From: Fodinicola feengrottensis
GTDB taxonomy: Bacteria > Actinomycetota > Actinomycetes > Mycobacteriales > HKI-0501
Direction of reading: 5' to 3'
DNA length: 64,000 bases
Assembly: GCF_010993775.1 (NCBI RefSeq)
Contig: NZ_WOTO01000034.1
Location: 37,900 to 101,899, forward strand
Under the pieces are notes generated by a model. It was not told the DNA's origin and did not search any database. It saw only the letters and a program-made list of their open reading frames with translations. Positions 22,075 through 30,838 of this stretch are shown one piece after another (positions within the stretch are counted from its first letter, which is position 1; each line of letters opens with the position of its first letter). The translations under genes and the position numbers were made by a program.

Positions 22075-22110
22075 CAAGGCGGGCCCGAGCGTCCAACGAC
22101 GCTGGCCTTG
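22075..22110. promoter_or_regulatory. Interrupted hairpin between divergent genes
   Basis: CAAGGC...GCGTC-caac-GACGC...GCCTTG: two nested perfect arms in the gap between the NRPS gene and the NTF2-like gene. It could be an operator or leader structure for the NRPS gene. Confidence 0.3.
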
Positions 22111-22171
22111 CCACCGATGTCAGGGTTTAGCGTCCGATGGTGGACAACCACGACTCAAGAATGGACCCCAG

Positions 22172-22531
22172 GTGCAGAACCTGCTTACTTTCGATCAGAA
22201 GTTCTTCGAAGCGCTCACCAACGGTGACACCAAAACCCTCGGCGACCTGCTCGCCGACGATTTCCTGCTGGTCTCGATCGCCGACGGTGCGATGGTGTCC
22301 AAAGTGGACCTGATCGGCGCGATCACGTCCGGCGCTGTCCAGTTCGGCGAGATCCAGTCCTACCCCGAAGAGGCTTTCGTCCGGCACGTCGGCGACATCG
22401 GCATCGTGGTCGGGCGTACGAAGATGACCTTCACCGGCGTCACCGCCGCCAGCCGCTACACCCACGTGTTCGTCCGGGTGCGCAGCGGCTGGCGGTTACT
22501 TTCGGCGCAGGGCACCGAGATTAAGGACTAG
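22172..22531 (+). CDS. NTF2-like (DUF4440/SnoaL-type) small protein
   Basis: 119 residues; cone-shaped alpha+beta fold suggested by FDQKFFEALTNGDTKTLGDL, then LLADDFLLVS, ending in strands HVFVRVRSGWRLLSAQGTEI. The family includes small isomerases, ketosteroid-type enzymes and pure binding proteins, so the function is open. GTG start; a nearby ATG is in another frame. The stop shares the tetranucleotide CTAG with the convergent typA stop. Confidence 0.7.
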   Translation: MQNLLTFDQKFFEALTNGDTKTLGDLLADDFLLVSIADGAMVSKVDLIGAITSGAVQFGEIQSYPEEAFVRHVGDIGIVVGRTKMTFTGVTAASRYTHVFVRVRSGWRLLSAQGTEIKD

Positions 22532-24377
22532 TTCTTCGGGGGGCGGTTCTTGCGGCCGCGGAGCTTTTCCCGGTCCTGCGCGGCCCAGCGTGACCTTGCG
22601 GATGCGGACGAAGCCGGGGGTGACCTCGACGCATTCGTCTTCGCGGCAGAACTCCAGGGCCTGTTCCAGCGACAGCACCCGGTGCGGGATCAGCGGCACC
22701 AGGATGTCGCCGGAGGACTGGCGCATGTTGGTGAGCTTCTTTTCCTTGGTCGGGTTGACATCCATGTCGTCCTGACGGGAGTTCTCACCGACGATCATGC
22801 CCTCGTAAACGTCGGTGCCGGGACCGACGAACATGGTGCCGCGCTCCTGCAGGTTGGCCAGCGCGAAACCGGTGGTCGGGCCGCGTCGGTCGGCGACCAG
22901 CGAACCGGTCGGGCGGGTCCGCAGCTCGCCGACCCACGGCTCGTACCCGTCGAAGACGTGGTGCATGAGGCCGGTGCCGCGGGTCTCGGTGAGGAACTCG
23001 GTACGGAAGCCGATCAGGCCACGGGCCGGCACCCGGTATTCCATCCGGACCCAGCCGGTGCCGTGGTTGATCATCTGCTCCAGCCGCGACTTGCGCAGCG
23101 CCATCAGCTGGGTCAACACGCCGAGGTAGTCCTCGGGGGCGTCGATCGTCAGCCGCTCGACCGGCTCATGCACCGCGCCGTCGATCAGCCTGGTGACGAC
23201 CTGCGGCTTGCCAACGGTCAGCTCAAAACCCTCGCGGCGCATAATCTCGACCAGGATCGCCAGCTGCAGCTCGCCACGGCCCTGCACCTCCCAGGTATCC
23301 GGCCGCTCAGTCTCCAGCACCCGGATGGACACGTTGCCGATCAGCTCGGCGTCCAGCCGGTTCTTCACCAGCCGGGCGGTCAGCTTGTTGCCGGAGGTGC
23401 CGGCCAGCGGCGAGGAGTTCGTCCCGACCGTCATCGAGATGCTCGGCTCGTCGACGGTGATCACCGGCAGCGGGCGCGGGTCCTCGGGGTCGGTGAGGGT
23501 CTCGCCGATGGTGATCTGCGGGATGCCGGCGATCGCGATCAGGTCGCCCGGCCCGGCGGTCTCGACCGCCACCCGATCCAGCCTCGGTCATCAGCAGCTC
23601 GGTGATCTTGACCCGCTGGATGGTCCCGTCCGTACGGCACCAGGCGGCCTGCTGGCCCTTGCGGATGGTGCCGTTGCGAATCCGGCACAGCGCGAGGCGA
23701 CCCAGGTACGGCGACGAGTCGAGGTTGGTGACGTGCGCCTGCAGCGGCGCGCCCTCGTCGTACTGCGGCGGCGGCACGGTCTTCTTGATGATGTCGAAGA
23801 GCGGTTCGAGGTCTTCCGAGTTCGGGCTTTCGCCGTCCAGCGGGCGCTCCAGCGACGCCTTGCCGGCCTTGGCGTGGCAGTAGACGATCGGGAAGTCGAT
23901 CTGCTGCTCATCCGCGTCCAGGTCCAGGAACAGCTCGTACGTCTCGTCGACGACCTCGGCGATCCGGGCGTCCGGCCGGTCCACCTTGTTGATCACCAGG
24001 ATCACCGGCAGCCGCAGCGCGAGCGTCTTGCGCAGCACAAACCGGGTCTGCGGCAGCGGGCCCTCGCTCGCGTCCACCAGCAGCAGCACACCGTCCACCA
24101 TGGACAGCGCGCGCTCCACCTCGCCACCGAAGTCGGCGTGGCCGGGGGTGTCGACGATGTTCAGCGTCAGGTCGCTGTGCTTGACCGCGGTGTTCTTGGC
24201 CAGGATGGTGATGCCCTTTTCGCGCTCCAGGTCCATCGAGTCCATCACCCGGTCGTCGACCGAGGAGCCGACCCGGAAAGCGCCGGACTGCCAGAGCATC
24301 GCGTCAACCAACGTCGTCTTACCGTGGTCGACGTGCGCGATGATCGCGACATTGCGCAGGTCATCACGAGTGGGCAT
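22528..24377 (-). CDS. typA: TypA/BipA ribosome-associated GTPase
   Basis: About 616 residues. Translational GTPase motifs: AHVDHGKTT (G1), GITI (G2), DTPGHADFGGEVER (G3), NKVDRPDAR (G4). The C-terminal half has RRGPTTGFALANLQERG and the YEGMIVGENSR region diagnostic of TypA. TypA binds the ribosome and supports 50S assembly and stress growth. Two indels break it: a missing CT near 23575 (EALDRVAVET expected) and a shift near 22590 that turns the true tail (EKLRGRKNRPPKN) into a false one. A broken copy of such a conserved gene is strong evidence for sequence errors in this assembly. Confidence 0.95.
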
Positions 24378-24470
24378 GGAGTACTCGATCCTTGTCGGCG
24401 GGCGAAGCGGCCCGTACGGAGTGCTGGCCAGCGGCTGGCCTCATCCTCGCCGAGTGTACGGACCGGTCGG

Positions 24471-25487
24471 TCAGCGCTGGTCACCCAGCCGCTTCGTCCA
24501 GTGGGTCAGGGCACCATTCGCCGCGCACCCGAGGCTCTTGTTCACCGCAATCATAGGAGCGTTGTCGTCAGCGTTCCAGGTGGTCACCAGGGTGGTGACC
24601 GGAGACACGTCGGCGAGCTGGCGCAGGTTCGCCACCTTCATCCACGCGCCGAGCCGATGACCACGGTGTTCACGGCGTACGAGGGTGTCCCACTGGTAGC
24701 CGCGCTCGGGCGCTCGCAGCGGGAATCCGACCTCGGTGAAGCCGACCATCCGGCCGGACGCCTGGTGGATGGCGCCGACCGCGACCCAGCTCCGGTTCTG
24801 CGCGAGCTGCAGCCCTTCCCGGTCCCGGACTCGGTCGGCGTCCCAGTGCTCGGCGGCCCGCTCGAGGTCGCCCATCGGCGCGTCCGTACTCATCCGAGCG
24901 GCCAGTACGGCCCGGTCGTCCACCAGGTCCTGCGGGCAGCGGTCTCGCCAGGTGCGCAAGGCATAGCCGCTGACGTACCGGCGGCACTGGACCTCCAGCG
25001 TGTCGATCCGCTCGCGGTCGGCCGGCAACGTGAGGTCGCGGCGTACGGCCACCTGCGCGCACTCGAAGCCGTGCCGGCCGGCGAAGATCCGGCCCGGATC
25101 CGGCACCTCCGGCCAACCGGGTTCGTCCAGGTCGGCCTCCAGCAGGTCCCGGCCGGCCGCGGTGGCCAGCCGCTCGACCTCGGCAAGCAGTGCCGTTCCG
25201 ATACCCGCCCGCCGCCGGTCCGGCCGTACGGCGAGCTGGGACAGGCCAACCAATCGCAAGTTTTCCAGCAGTGGCAACCCCAAGCGGGCGGCTCCGACCA
25301 CGGCGCCGTCGTCGATCGCCGCCACGTCAACGAAACGCTCGGCCTTGGAGCCGCGCCCGCGCGCCTGCAGCTCCTCCACAGTTCCGTTCCGCTCGCCCGG
25401 CCGGTCGTGCTGATACGACGCCTCGACGACCGAGAACCAGCCGGCGAAAGCCTGGTCGTCGTTGGGATCCACTGTTCGCAGCCGCAC
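24471..25487 (-). CDS. GNAT-family protein with two acetyltransferase domains
   Basis: Intact 338-residue protein. The first GNAT domain has the acetyl-CoA loop QLAVRPDRRRAGIGTALL at about residue 85-100. A second, more divergent domain has LVRREHRGHRLGAWMKVANL at about 270-290. This double-GNAT layout is common in actinobacteria and resembles mycothiol synthase architecture, but the substrate cannot be told. It is the next leftward gene upstream of typA. Confidence 0.8.
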   Translation of the reverse strand: MRLRTVDPNDDQAFAGWFSVVEASYQHDRPGERNGTVEELQARGRGSKAERFVDVAAIDDGAVVGAARLGLPLLENLRLVGLSQLAVRPDRRRAGIGTALLAEVERLATAAGRDLLEADLDEPGWPEVPDPGRIFAGRHGFECAQVAVRRDLTLPADRERIDTLEVQCRRYVSGYALRTWRDRCPQDLVDDRAVLAARMSTDAPMGDLERAAEHWDADRVRDREGLQLAQNRSWVAVGAIHQASGRMVGFTEVGFPLRAPERGYQWDTLVRREHRGHRLGAWMKVANLRQLADVSPVTTLVTTWNADDNAPMIAVNKSLGCAANGALTHWTKRLGDQR

Positions 25488-25555
25488 CCAGACACGGTGT
25501 CAGCAACAAGGCGTACCGGCAAGCAAGGACTTTTCCCGGGATCGTGGAAAGAAGC

Positions 25556-25585
25556 TTGATTAAGCTGGCGCGCCCTGCATACGGT
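25556..25585 (+). promoter_or_regulatory. Putative promoter of the first P450
   Basis: TTGATT, 18-base spacer, TACGGT, ending 34 bases before the GTG start. Similar TTGA-containing stretches precede the other two P450 genes. Confidence 0.4.
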
Positions 25586-25619
25586 GACGGTTCATAACGT
25601 ATTCGGAAGGACACACCCT

Positions 25620-26828
25620 GTGACCGCCACCGAGGAACTCCCCCAGCTGCCGTTCGCACACGGTGACACCGTGCTGGATGTCCCGCCGACCTACCTCGCG
25701 CTGATGCGCGCCGAGCAGCCGATCGCCCGGGTGCGGACGGCCGTCGGCGACCTCGCCTGGAGCGTCACCCGCTACGACGAGGTGCGTACGCTGCTCGCCG
25801 ACCCGCGGCTCGGCCGGTCCCATCCGGAGCCGGAAAAAGCCTCCCGGTTCACCGAGTCGGCGATCCTGGGTGGACCGCTCGGCGACTACGCCACCGAGAA
25901 GCAGGAGCACGTACGGCTGCGCCGGGTGCTGACGCCGGCCTTCTCAGCCCGCCGGATGACCGCGCTCCGGCCCCGAGTGGCCCGGCTGGTCGCCGAACTG
26001 CTGGACCGGATCGCCGACCAGGGACCGCCGGCCGACCTACATGAGGAGCTCGCTTTTTCGTTGCCGGTGCTGGTGATCTGCGAGCTGCTCGGGGTGCCGG
26101 CCACGGACCGGGCCAAGTTTCGGGTCTGGTCCACGAAAATGGCCAGCATGCTCGATGGCGAGTCGGCCCAGGACGCGCTGGCCGAATTCTCCGCGTACAT
26201 GCGAGACCTCATCGAACGCAAGCGGGAGGACCCCGCCCAGGACGTGATCAGTGACGTGATCGCCGCTGACGAGGAATGGCATTTCGGCATCGACGAGATG
26301 ACTTTCCTTGCGGTAGCGCTGCTTTTTTTCGCCGGCCACGAAACGACCATGGCACGCATCGACATGGGTACGGTGCTACTGCTCAGCAATCCTGCCCAGG
26401 CCGCCGCGCTGCGCGACGACCCGTCGCTCGTACCGACCGCTGTCGAGGAAATTCTCCGGATGACGGTTGGCGGCCAGTCCGGCGGCGTCACCCGCTATGC
26501 GCATGCCGACATCGAGATCAGCGGCATGACGATCCCGGCCGGCGACGCGGTCCTGCTCTCCACCGACGCTGGAAATCGGGACACCAGCGCCTTTCCCGAA
26601 CCGGACACCTTCGATATCGCCCGGCACAGCACGACGGCCCACCTCACTTTCGGCCACGGCCCGCATTTCTGCATCGGCGCGAGCCTCGCCCGGATCGAGC
26701 TACAGGAGGTGTTTTCGGTGCTGTTGCAGCGTTTCCCCACGCTGCGACTGGCCGTCCCACTGGAGTCACTGCAAGCACGTACGGAAACCACCACCGCCGG
26801 CCTGCGCGCCCTCCCCGTCACCTGGTAG
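25620..26828 (+). CDS. Cytochrome P450 (first of three tandem paralogues)
   Basis: 402-residue bacterial P450. Conserved elements: FFAGHETT (oxygen-binding I helix), EEILR (ExxR), and the heme ligand region FGHGPHFCIGASLAR. GTG start at 25620 with GGAAGG upstream. It shares long identical blocks with the P450s at 28021 and 29327 (LTPAFSARRM; ELQEVFSVLL), so the three arose by tandem duplication. Needs a ferredoxin and reductase, none of which is nearby. Substrate unknown. Intact. Confidence 0.9.
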   Translation: MTATEELPQLPFAHGDTVLDVPPTYLALMRAEQPIARVRTAVGDLAWSVTRYDEVRTLLADPRLGRSHPEPEKASRFTESAILGGPLGDYATEKQEHVRLRRVLTPAFSARRMTALRPRVARLVAELLDRIADQGPPADLHEELAFSLPVLVICELLGVPATDRAKFRVWSTKMASMLDGESAQDALAEFSAYMRDLIERKREDPAQDVISDVIAADEEWHFGIDEMTFLAVALLFFAGHETTMARIDMGTVLLLSNPAQAAALRDDPSLVPTAVEEILRMTVGGQSGGVTRYAHADIEISGMTIPAGDAVLLSTDAGNRDTSAFPEPDTFDIARHSTTAHLTFGHGPHFCIGASLARIELQEVFSVLLQRFPTLRLAVPLESLQARTETTTAGLRALPVTW

Positions 26829-26870
26829 CCGACGGCTCTCGTGGCTATCGTGAGGGCATGGCGGTGTTGA

Positions 26871-27152
26871 GTGCGTGCGGATGAGGTTGCGGCGGCGCTG
26901 GCTGGGTTGACTGGCTGGGAGGGTGACGCGGCGGCGATTCGGCGTCAGGTCGAAGCTGCCGATTTCCCGACCGCGATCCAGATCGTCGACGACATCGCGG
27001 TGGCCGCTGAGCAGGCCGATCACCATCCAGACATCGACATCCGGTGGCGCACCCTGCGGCTGGTGTTGGCGACCCACTCCGAGGGCGGGGTCACCGCCAA
27101 GGACCTCGAACTGGCCCGCACCATCGACGGGATCGTCGCCGCCCACTCCTGA
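26871..27152 (+). CDS. Pterin-4a-carbinolamine dehydratase
   Basis: 93 residues with the family signature HHPDIDIRW followed by LVLATHSEGGVTAKDLELA. Dehydrates 4a-hydroxytetrahydrobiopterin, recycling pterin after aromatic hydroxylation; some members act as transcription cofactors. GTG start; an ATG 12 bases upstream is out of frame by one base and could be the true start if an indel lies between. Confidence 0.85.
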   Translation: MRADEVAAALAGLTGWEGDAAAIRRQVEAADFPTAIQIVDDIAVAAEQADHHPDIDIRWRTLRLVLATHSEGGVTAKDLELARTIDGIVAAHS

Positions 27153-27195
27153 GGCGCCGATAGGGTGATCGGAGCGGGTACGGGGAGGCGGTCTG

Positions 27196-27916
27196 GTGGC
27201 TGGTGCGGTGGGCACCCTCAGCGTCGCCGGCGGCATCACGGTCGCGCCCCGGGACGGGCTGGTGCTGCGGTTCGGCCGCAACCGCGGCGAGGTGGACATC
27301 TGCGTCGGCGAGGACGACCTGCGGATCAGCCGGGTGCACGGGACCCTCACCTGCCGCGGCGAGCAATGGTGGCTGGAGTGCTCCGGACGTACGCCGATCC
27401 GGCTGCCGCACTCGGTGCTGCTCCATCACGACGCCGAGCCGGTGCCGCTGCCCACCGGCTACACGCCCCTGCAGCTGGGCGGCTCGCGAGGCCGGGAGCA
27501 CCTGCTGGAGCTGTACGTCGCCGGAGCCACTGGCGGCCGGCCGCCGGTTCGACCGGCCGACGAGACCGAGAAGCCCAGGCGTTGGCGGCTCACCCCGGAC
27601 GAACGACTGGCCGTGGTCGCGCTCGGCCAGCGCTATCTGATGAACGACCCGTACGCGCGCAGCCGCAGTCTCGCCAGCAGGCCGCCGCCGAACTCGCCGA
27701 GCTCGACCCCGATGGCCGGTGGACGCACAAAAAAGTGGAGCATCTGGCGGCCGGGGTGCGCCGACGACTGTCCCAAAGTGGGGTGCCCGGCCTGCGGATG
27801 GACGAGGTGGGGGCGACCCCGTCGGCCTCACCCTGGTGGCGAACCTGCTGCGCGAGTTGATGAACTCGGCCACCCTCGGCGCTCAGGATCTGGAGCTCCT
27901 CGAACGCGAGAGCTGA
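27196..27916 (+). CDS. FHA-domain protein (frame broken twice)
   Basis: About 240 residues. The FHA domain, which binds phosphothreonine, spans residues about 15-100: LRFGRNRGEVDICV, DDLRISRVHG, WWLECSGRTPI. A linker and a C-terminal helical region follow (LTPDERLAVVALGQRYL ... THKKVEHLAAGVRRRL ... LLRELMNSATLGAQDLELL). Indels near 27680 and 27810 split it across three frames; the first frame happens to read on into the next P450, which is an artefact. GTG start behind GGGGAGG. Confidence 0.75.
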
Positions 27917-27982
27917 CCAGTTGGCTGTGGGCAGTCGCGGTTGGGGCCGCGATGCCTCATCGCGACCAGATCAACCCGGGAG

Positions 27983-28014
27983 TTGAGGAAAATCGGGACG
28001 CTCCGGGCTACTTT
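27983..28014 (+). promoter_or_regulatory. Putative promoter of the second P450
   Basis: GAGTTGAGG then, 20 bases later, TACTTT, ending six bases before the GTG. The stretch GGAGTTGA(A/G)GAAA is shared with the third P450 upstream region, so it was duplicated with the gene. Spacing is longer than ideal. Confidence 0.3.
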
Positions 28015-28020
28015 GGGACC

Positions 28021-29226
28021 GTGACCACGACTGAAAAACTCCCCCAGCTGCCGTTCCAGCCTGGCAAGAACGTGATGGATGTGCCGCCGGGTTTCCGGCA
28101 GCTGCTCGCCGACCGGAAAATCACCAAGGTGCGTACGACCGCGGGTGACGTCGCGTGGATCGCGACTCGCTATTCGGACGTTCGCGCGCTCTTCGCCGAC
28201 CCGCGCCTTGGCCGCTCGCACCCGGAGCCGGAGAAGGCGGCCAAGATCTCCGCCTCGGCGATCCTGGGCGGCGCGACCGACAACTACGAGACCGAGCGCG
28301 AGGACCACACCCGGATGCGCCGGCTGCTCACGCCGGCCTTCTCGGCTCGCCGGATGGGCTTGCTGCGTCCCCAGGTCAGTGGCTTGATCGCCGACTTGCT
28401 GGACCGGATGGCGGCCGGCCAGAAGCCCGCCGACCTGCATGAGCAGCTCTCGTTTCCACTGCCCGTGCTGGTGATTTGCGCGCTGCTCGGGGTGCCGGCC
28501 GCGGACCGGGAGAAGTTCCGGTCCTGGTCGGTGGCGATGGGCAATCTGGTGGACGCGCCACTCGCGCAGGCCGCGATGGGCGAGTTCTTCACGTACATGC
28601 GGGATCTGGTCGAACACAAGCGGTCCGACCTGGGCGAGGACGTGATCAGTGACCTGATCTCGGCCGCGCCGGAGTGGAAGCTGGAGACCGACGAGATCGC
28701 CAGCCTGTCCACCGGCCTGCTGTTCGCCGGCCACGAGACGACCATGACCCGCATCGACATGGGTACGGTCCTGCTGCTCAGCAACCCCACCCAGGCCGAC
28801 GCGCTGCGCGCCGATCCGGCCCTGGTGCCGTCCGCGGTGGAGGAGATCCTCCGGCTCGGCAGCACCGGCGGCGGCAGCGGCGGACTGGTCCGCTATGCCC
28901 GGGAGGACCTGGAAATCTCCGGAGTCACCATCCGGGCCGGCGAGGCCATCCTGCTGTCCGCCACCACCGCGAACCACGACGAGACGGCGTTCGACGACCC
29001 GGACACCTTCAACATCACTCGCAAGAGCGCCAACCAGCACATGTCTTTCGCCCACGGCGCCCACTTCTGCATCGGCGCGAGCCTCGCCCGGATCGAGCTG
29101 CAGGAGGTGTTCTCGGTGCTGCTGAACCGTTTCCCGACGCTGCGTCTGGCCGTACCGGTGGAGGAACTGCGATTGCGAAAGGACGCGTTGACCGGTGGCC
29201 TGATGGGCCTGCCGGTCACCTGGTAG
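28021..29226 (+). CDS. Cytochrome P450 (second tandem paralogue)
   Basis: Intact, 401 residues, GTG start. FAGHETT in the I helix, EEILRL as the ExxR motif, and heme motif FAHGAHFCIGASLAR, in which two residues differ from the FGHGPH of the other two copies. Near-identical to its neighbours in the N-terminal block (VRTTAGDVAWIATRY). The highest variation is around residues 280-330, probably substrate-contact regions. Confidence 0.9.
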   Translation: MTTTEKLPQLPFQPGKNVMDVPPGFRQLLADRKITKVRTTAGDVAWIATRYSDVRALFADPRLGRSHPEPEKAAKISASAILGGATDNYETEREDHTRMRRLLTPAFSARRMGLLRPQVSGLIADLLDRMAAGQKPADLHEQLSFPLPVLVICALLGVPAADREKFRSWSVAMGNLVDAPLAQAAMGEFFTYMRDLVEHKRSDLGEDVISDLISAAPEWKLETDEIASLSTGLLFAGHETTMTRIDMGTVLLLSNPTQADALRADPALVPSAVEEILRLGSTGGGSGGLVRYAREDLEISGVTIRAGEAILLSATTANHDETAFDDPDTFNITRKSANQHMSFAHGAHFCIGASLARIELQEVFSVLLNRFPTLRLAVPVEELRLRKDALTGGLMGLPVTW

Positions 29227-29259
29227 ACGATGGGGCAGGGCGGCGGATCCACCCCGGAG

Positions 29260-29291
29260 TTGAAGAAAGCCGACTTTGGCCGGCATAGCGT
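29260..29291 (+). promoter_or_regulatory. Putative promoter of the third P450
   Basis: TTGAAG with CATAGC/TAGCGT 18-20 bases downstream, in a stretch homologous to the region before the second P450. Followed by a GGAAGGA ribosome-binding site. Confidence 0.3.
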
Positions 29292-29326
29292 GGGAAACCT
29301 GTCCACCTCCGGAAGGATCCGCTGCC

Positions 29327-30532
29327 GTGACCACCACCGAAGACCTCCCCCGCCTGCCGTTCGCACCGGGCGCGAATGTGCTCGACATCGCCCCGAAATA
29401 CCGTGAGCTGCTGGCCGACCGGCAGGTCACCAGGGTGCGTACGTACGCCGGCGACGTGGCATGGATCGCGACCCGGTACGACGACGTACGAACGCTGTTC
29501 GACGACCCGCGGCTCGACCGTTCGCATCGAGAGCCGGCCAAGGCCGCCCGGGTGTCCCAGTCGCAGGTGCTGGGCGGTCCGAGCGACAACTTCGACACCG
29601 AGCCGCGGGACGCGCAGGTGATGCGGCGGTTGCTCACGCCGGCCTTCTCTGCTCGCCGGATGAACGCCTTACGCCCGAAAATCGGCGAGATCATCACCGA
29701 CATCATGGCCCGTCTGGAAGCCGGACCGCGGCCAGCGGACCTGCACGCGAACCTGTCCTTTCCGTTGCCAGCACTGGTGATCTGCGCGCTGCTCGGCGTC
29801 CCGTACGAGGACCGGGAACGGTTCCGGGCCTGGTCGGTGGACATGGGCAACATGGTCGACGCGCCGCTCGCGCAGGCCGCGATGGCCGAGTTCTCCGGCT
29901 ACATGCTGGAGCTCGCCGACCGCAAGCGGGTCGAGCCCGGCGACGACGTGATCAGCGACCTGGTGGCCGCGCAGGACGAGTGGAAGTTGGACTCGTCGTA
30001 CATCGGCCGGCTGTCCACCGGGCTGCTCTTCGCCGGCCACGAGACGACCATGACCCGCATCGACATGGGTACGGTTCTGCTGCTCAGCAACCCAGCGCAG
30101 GCCGACGCGCTGCGCAGGGACCCGTCGCTGCTGCCCACCGCCGTCGAGGAGATCCTGCGGGTCACCAGCACCGAGAGCAACGGCGGCGCGCTGGTCCGCT
30201 ACGCCCGCGAGGACATCCAGATCGGCGACGTGACGATCGCGGCCGGCGACGCCGTACTCCTGCCGTTCGGCATCGCGAACCGCGATGACACCGCCTTCGA
30301 CGACCCGGACACCTTCGACATCACCCGCAAGTCGCGCGTACCGCACCTGTCCTTCGGCCACGGCCCGCACTTCTGCATCGGCGCGAGCCTCGCCCGGATC
30401 GAGCTGCAGGAGGTGTTCTCGGTGCTGCTGAACCGTTTCCCGACCTTGCGCCTCGCCGTACCGGTGGAGGAACTGCAGCTGCGCAAGGACGCCATCACCG
30501 GCGGCCTGAAGGCGTTGCCCGTCACCTGGTAG
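29327..30532 (+). CDS. Cytochrome P450 (third tandem paralogue)
   Basis: Intact, 401 residues; GTG start with GGAAGGA 10 bases before. FAGHETT, EEILRV, and FGHGPHFCIGASLAR for heme. Closest to the second copy (ADREKF versus EDRERF region; LLFAGHETTMTRIDMGTVLL is the same in both). Three such copies in 5 kb suggest dosage or divergence toward related substrates (inference). Confidence 0.9.
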   Translation: MTTTEDLPRLPFAPGANVLDIAPKYRELLADRQVTRVRTYAGDVAWIATRYDDVRTLFDDPRLDRSHREPAKAARVSQSQVLGGPSDNFDTEPRDAQVMRRLLTPAFSARRMNALRPKIGEIITDIMARLEAGPRPADLHANLSFPLPALVICALLGVPYEDRERFRAWSVDMGNMVDAPLAQAAMAEFSGYMLELADRKRVEPGDDVISDLVAAQDEWKLDSSYIGRLSTGLLFAGHETTMTRIDMGTVLLLSNPAQADALRRDPSLLPTAVEEILRVTSTESNGGALVRYAREDIQIGDVTIAAGDAVLLPFGIANRDDTAFDDPDTFDITRKSRVPHLSFGHGPHFCIGASLARIELQEVFSVLLNRFPTLRLAVPVEELQLRKDAITGGLKALPVTW

Positions 30533-30838
30533 GACCTGCACGAGAGTTGACACCCACCTGCTGGTTCAGATTCCGTGCCGTACGCGCAGACCGTCGACGA
30601 CCCGCTGCCAGGCCCGGGTAAAGGCTCGGGGTGGGCCCCTCGGACGTAACACGCGCGACCTCGGAGTTCGGTTGCGGACGTACGACCGTGGCTGCATATA
30701 CGTTGGACGCATGCGGTGCGGGCCGGCACTGTTTTGACTTACGTTTTCGGTGGAAACAACTAAACCGCCACCTGGTATTTCAGAATGGTTTGCCGGCTCG
30801 CGTAGGGTCCACGAATGGGTGTGCGAAAGGGAGGCAGT
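30533..30838. other. 306-bp gap before tldD
   Basis: No RNA gene or convincing protein gene. A leftward frame of about 42 codons ending near 30566 is possible but unsupported. The AT-richer stretch from about 30730 to 30790 (TTTTGACTTACG...AACTAAACC) probably holds the tldD promoter. Confidence 0.4.

Noticed and set aside
22528..24377. typA split as a real pseudogene or programmed frameshift
   Set aside because: Both halves are fully conserved and the break lacks a slippery site or stimulatory structure. A two-base loss explains it.
27196..29226. FHA-P450 fusion protein of 676 residues
   Set aside because: The FHA gene leaves frame after residue 155 and its natural continuation is found in two other frames. 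The P450 has its own GTG start and leader like its paralogues.
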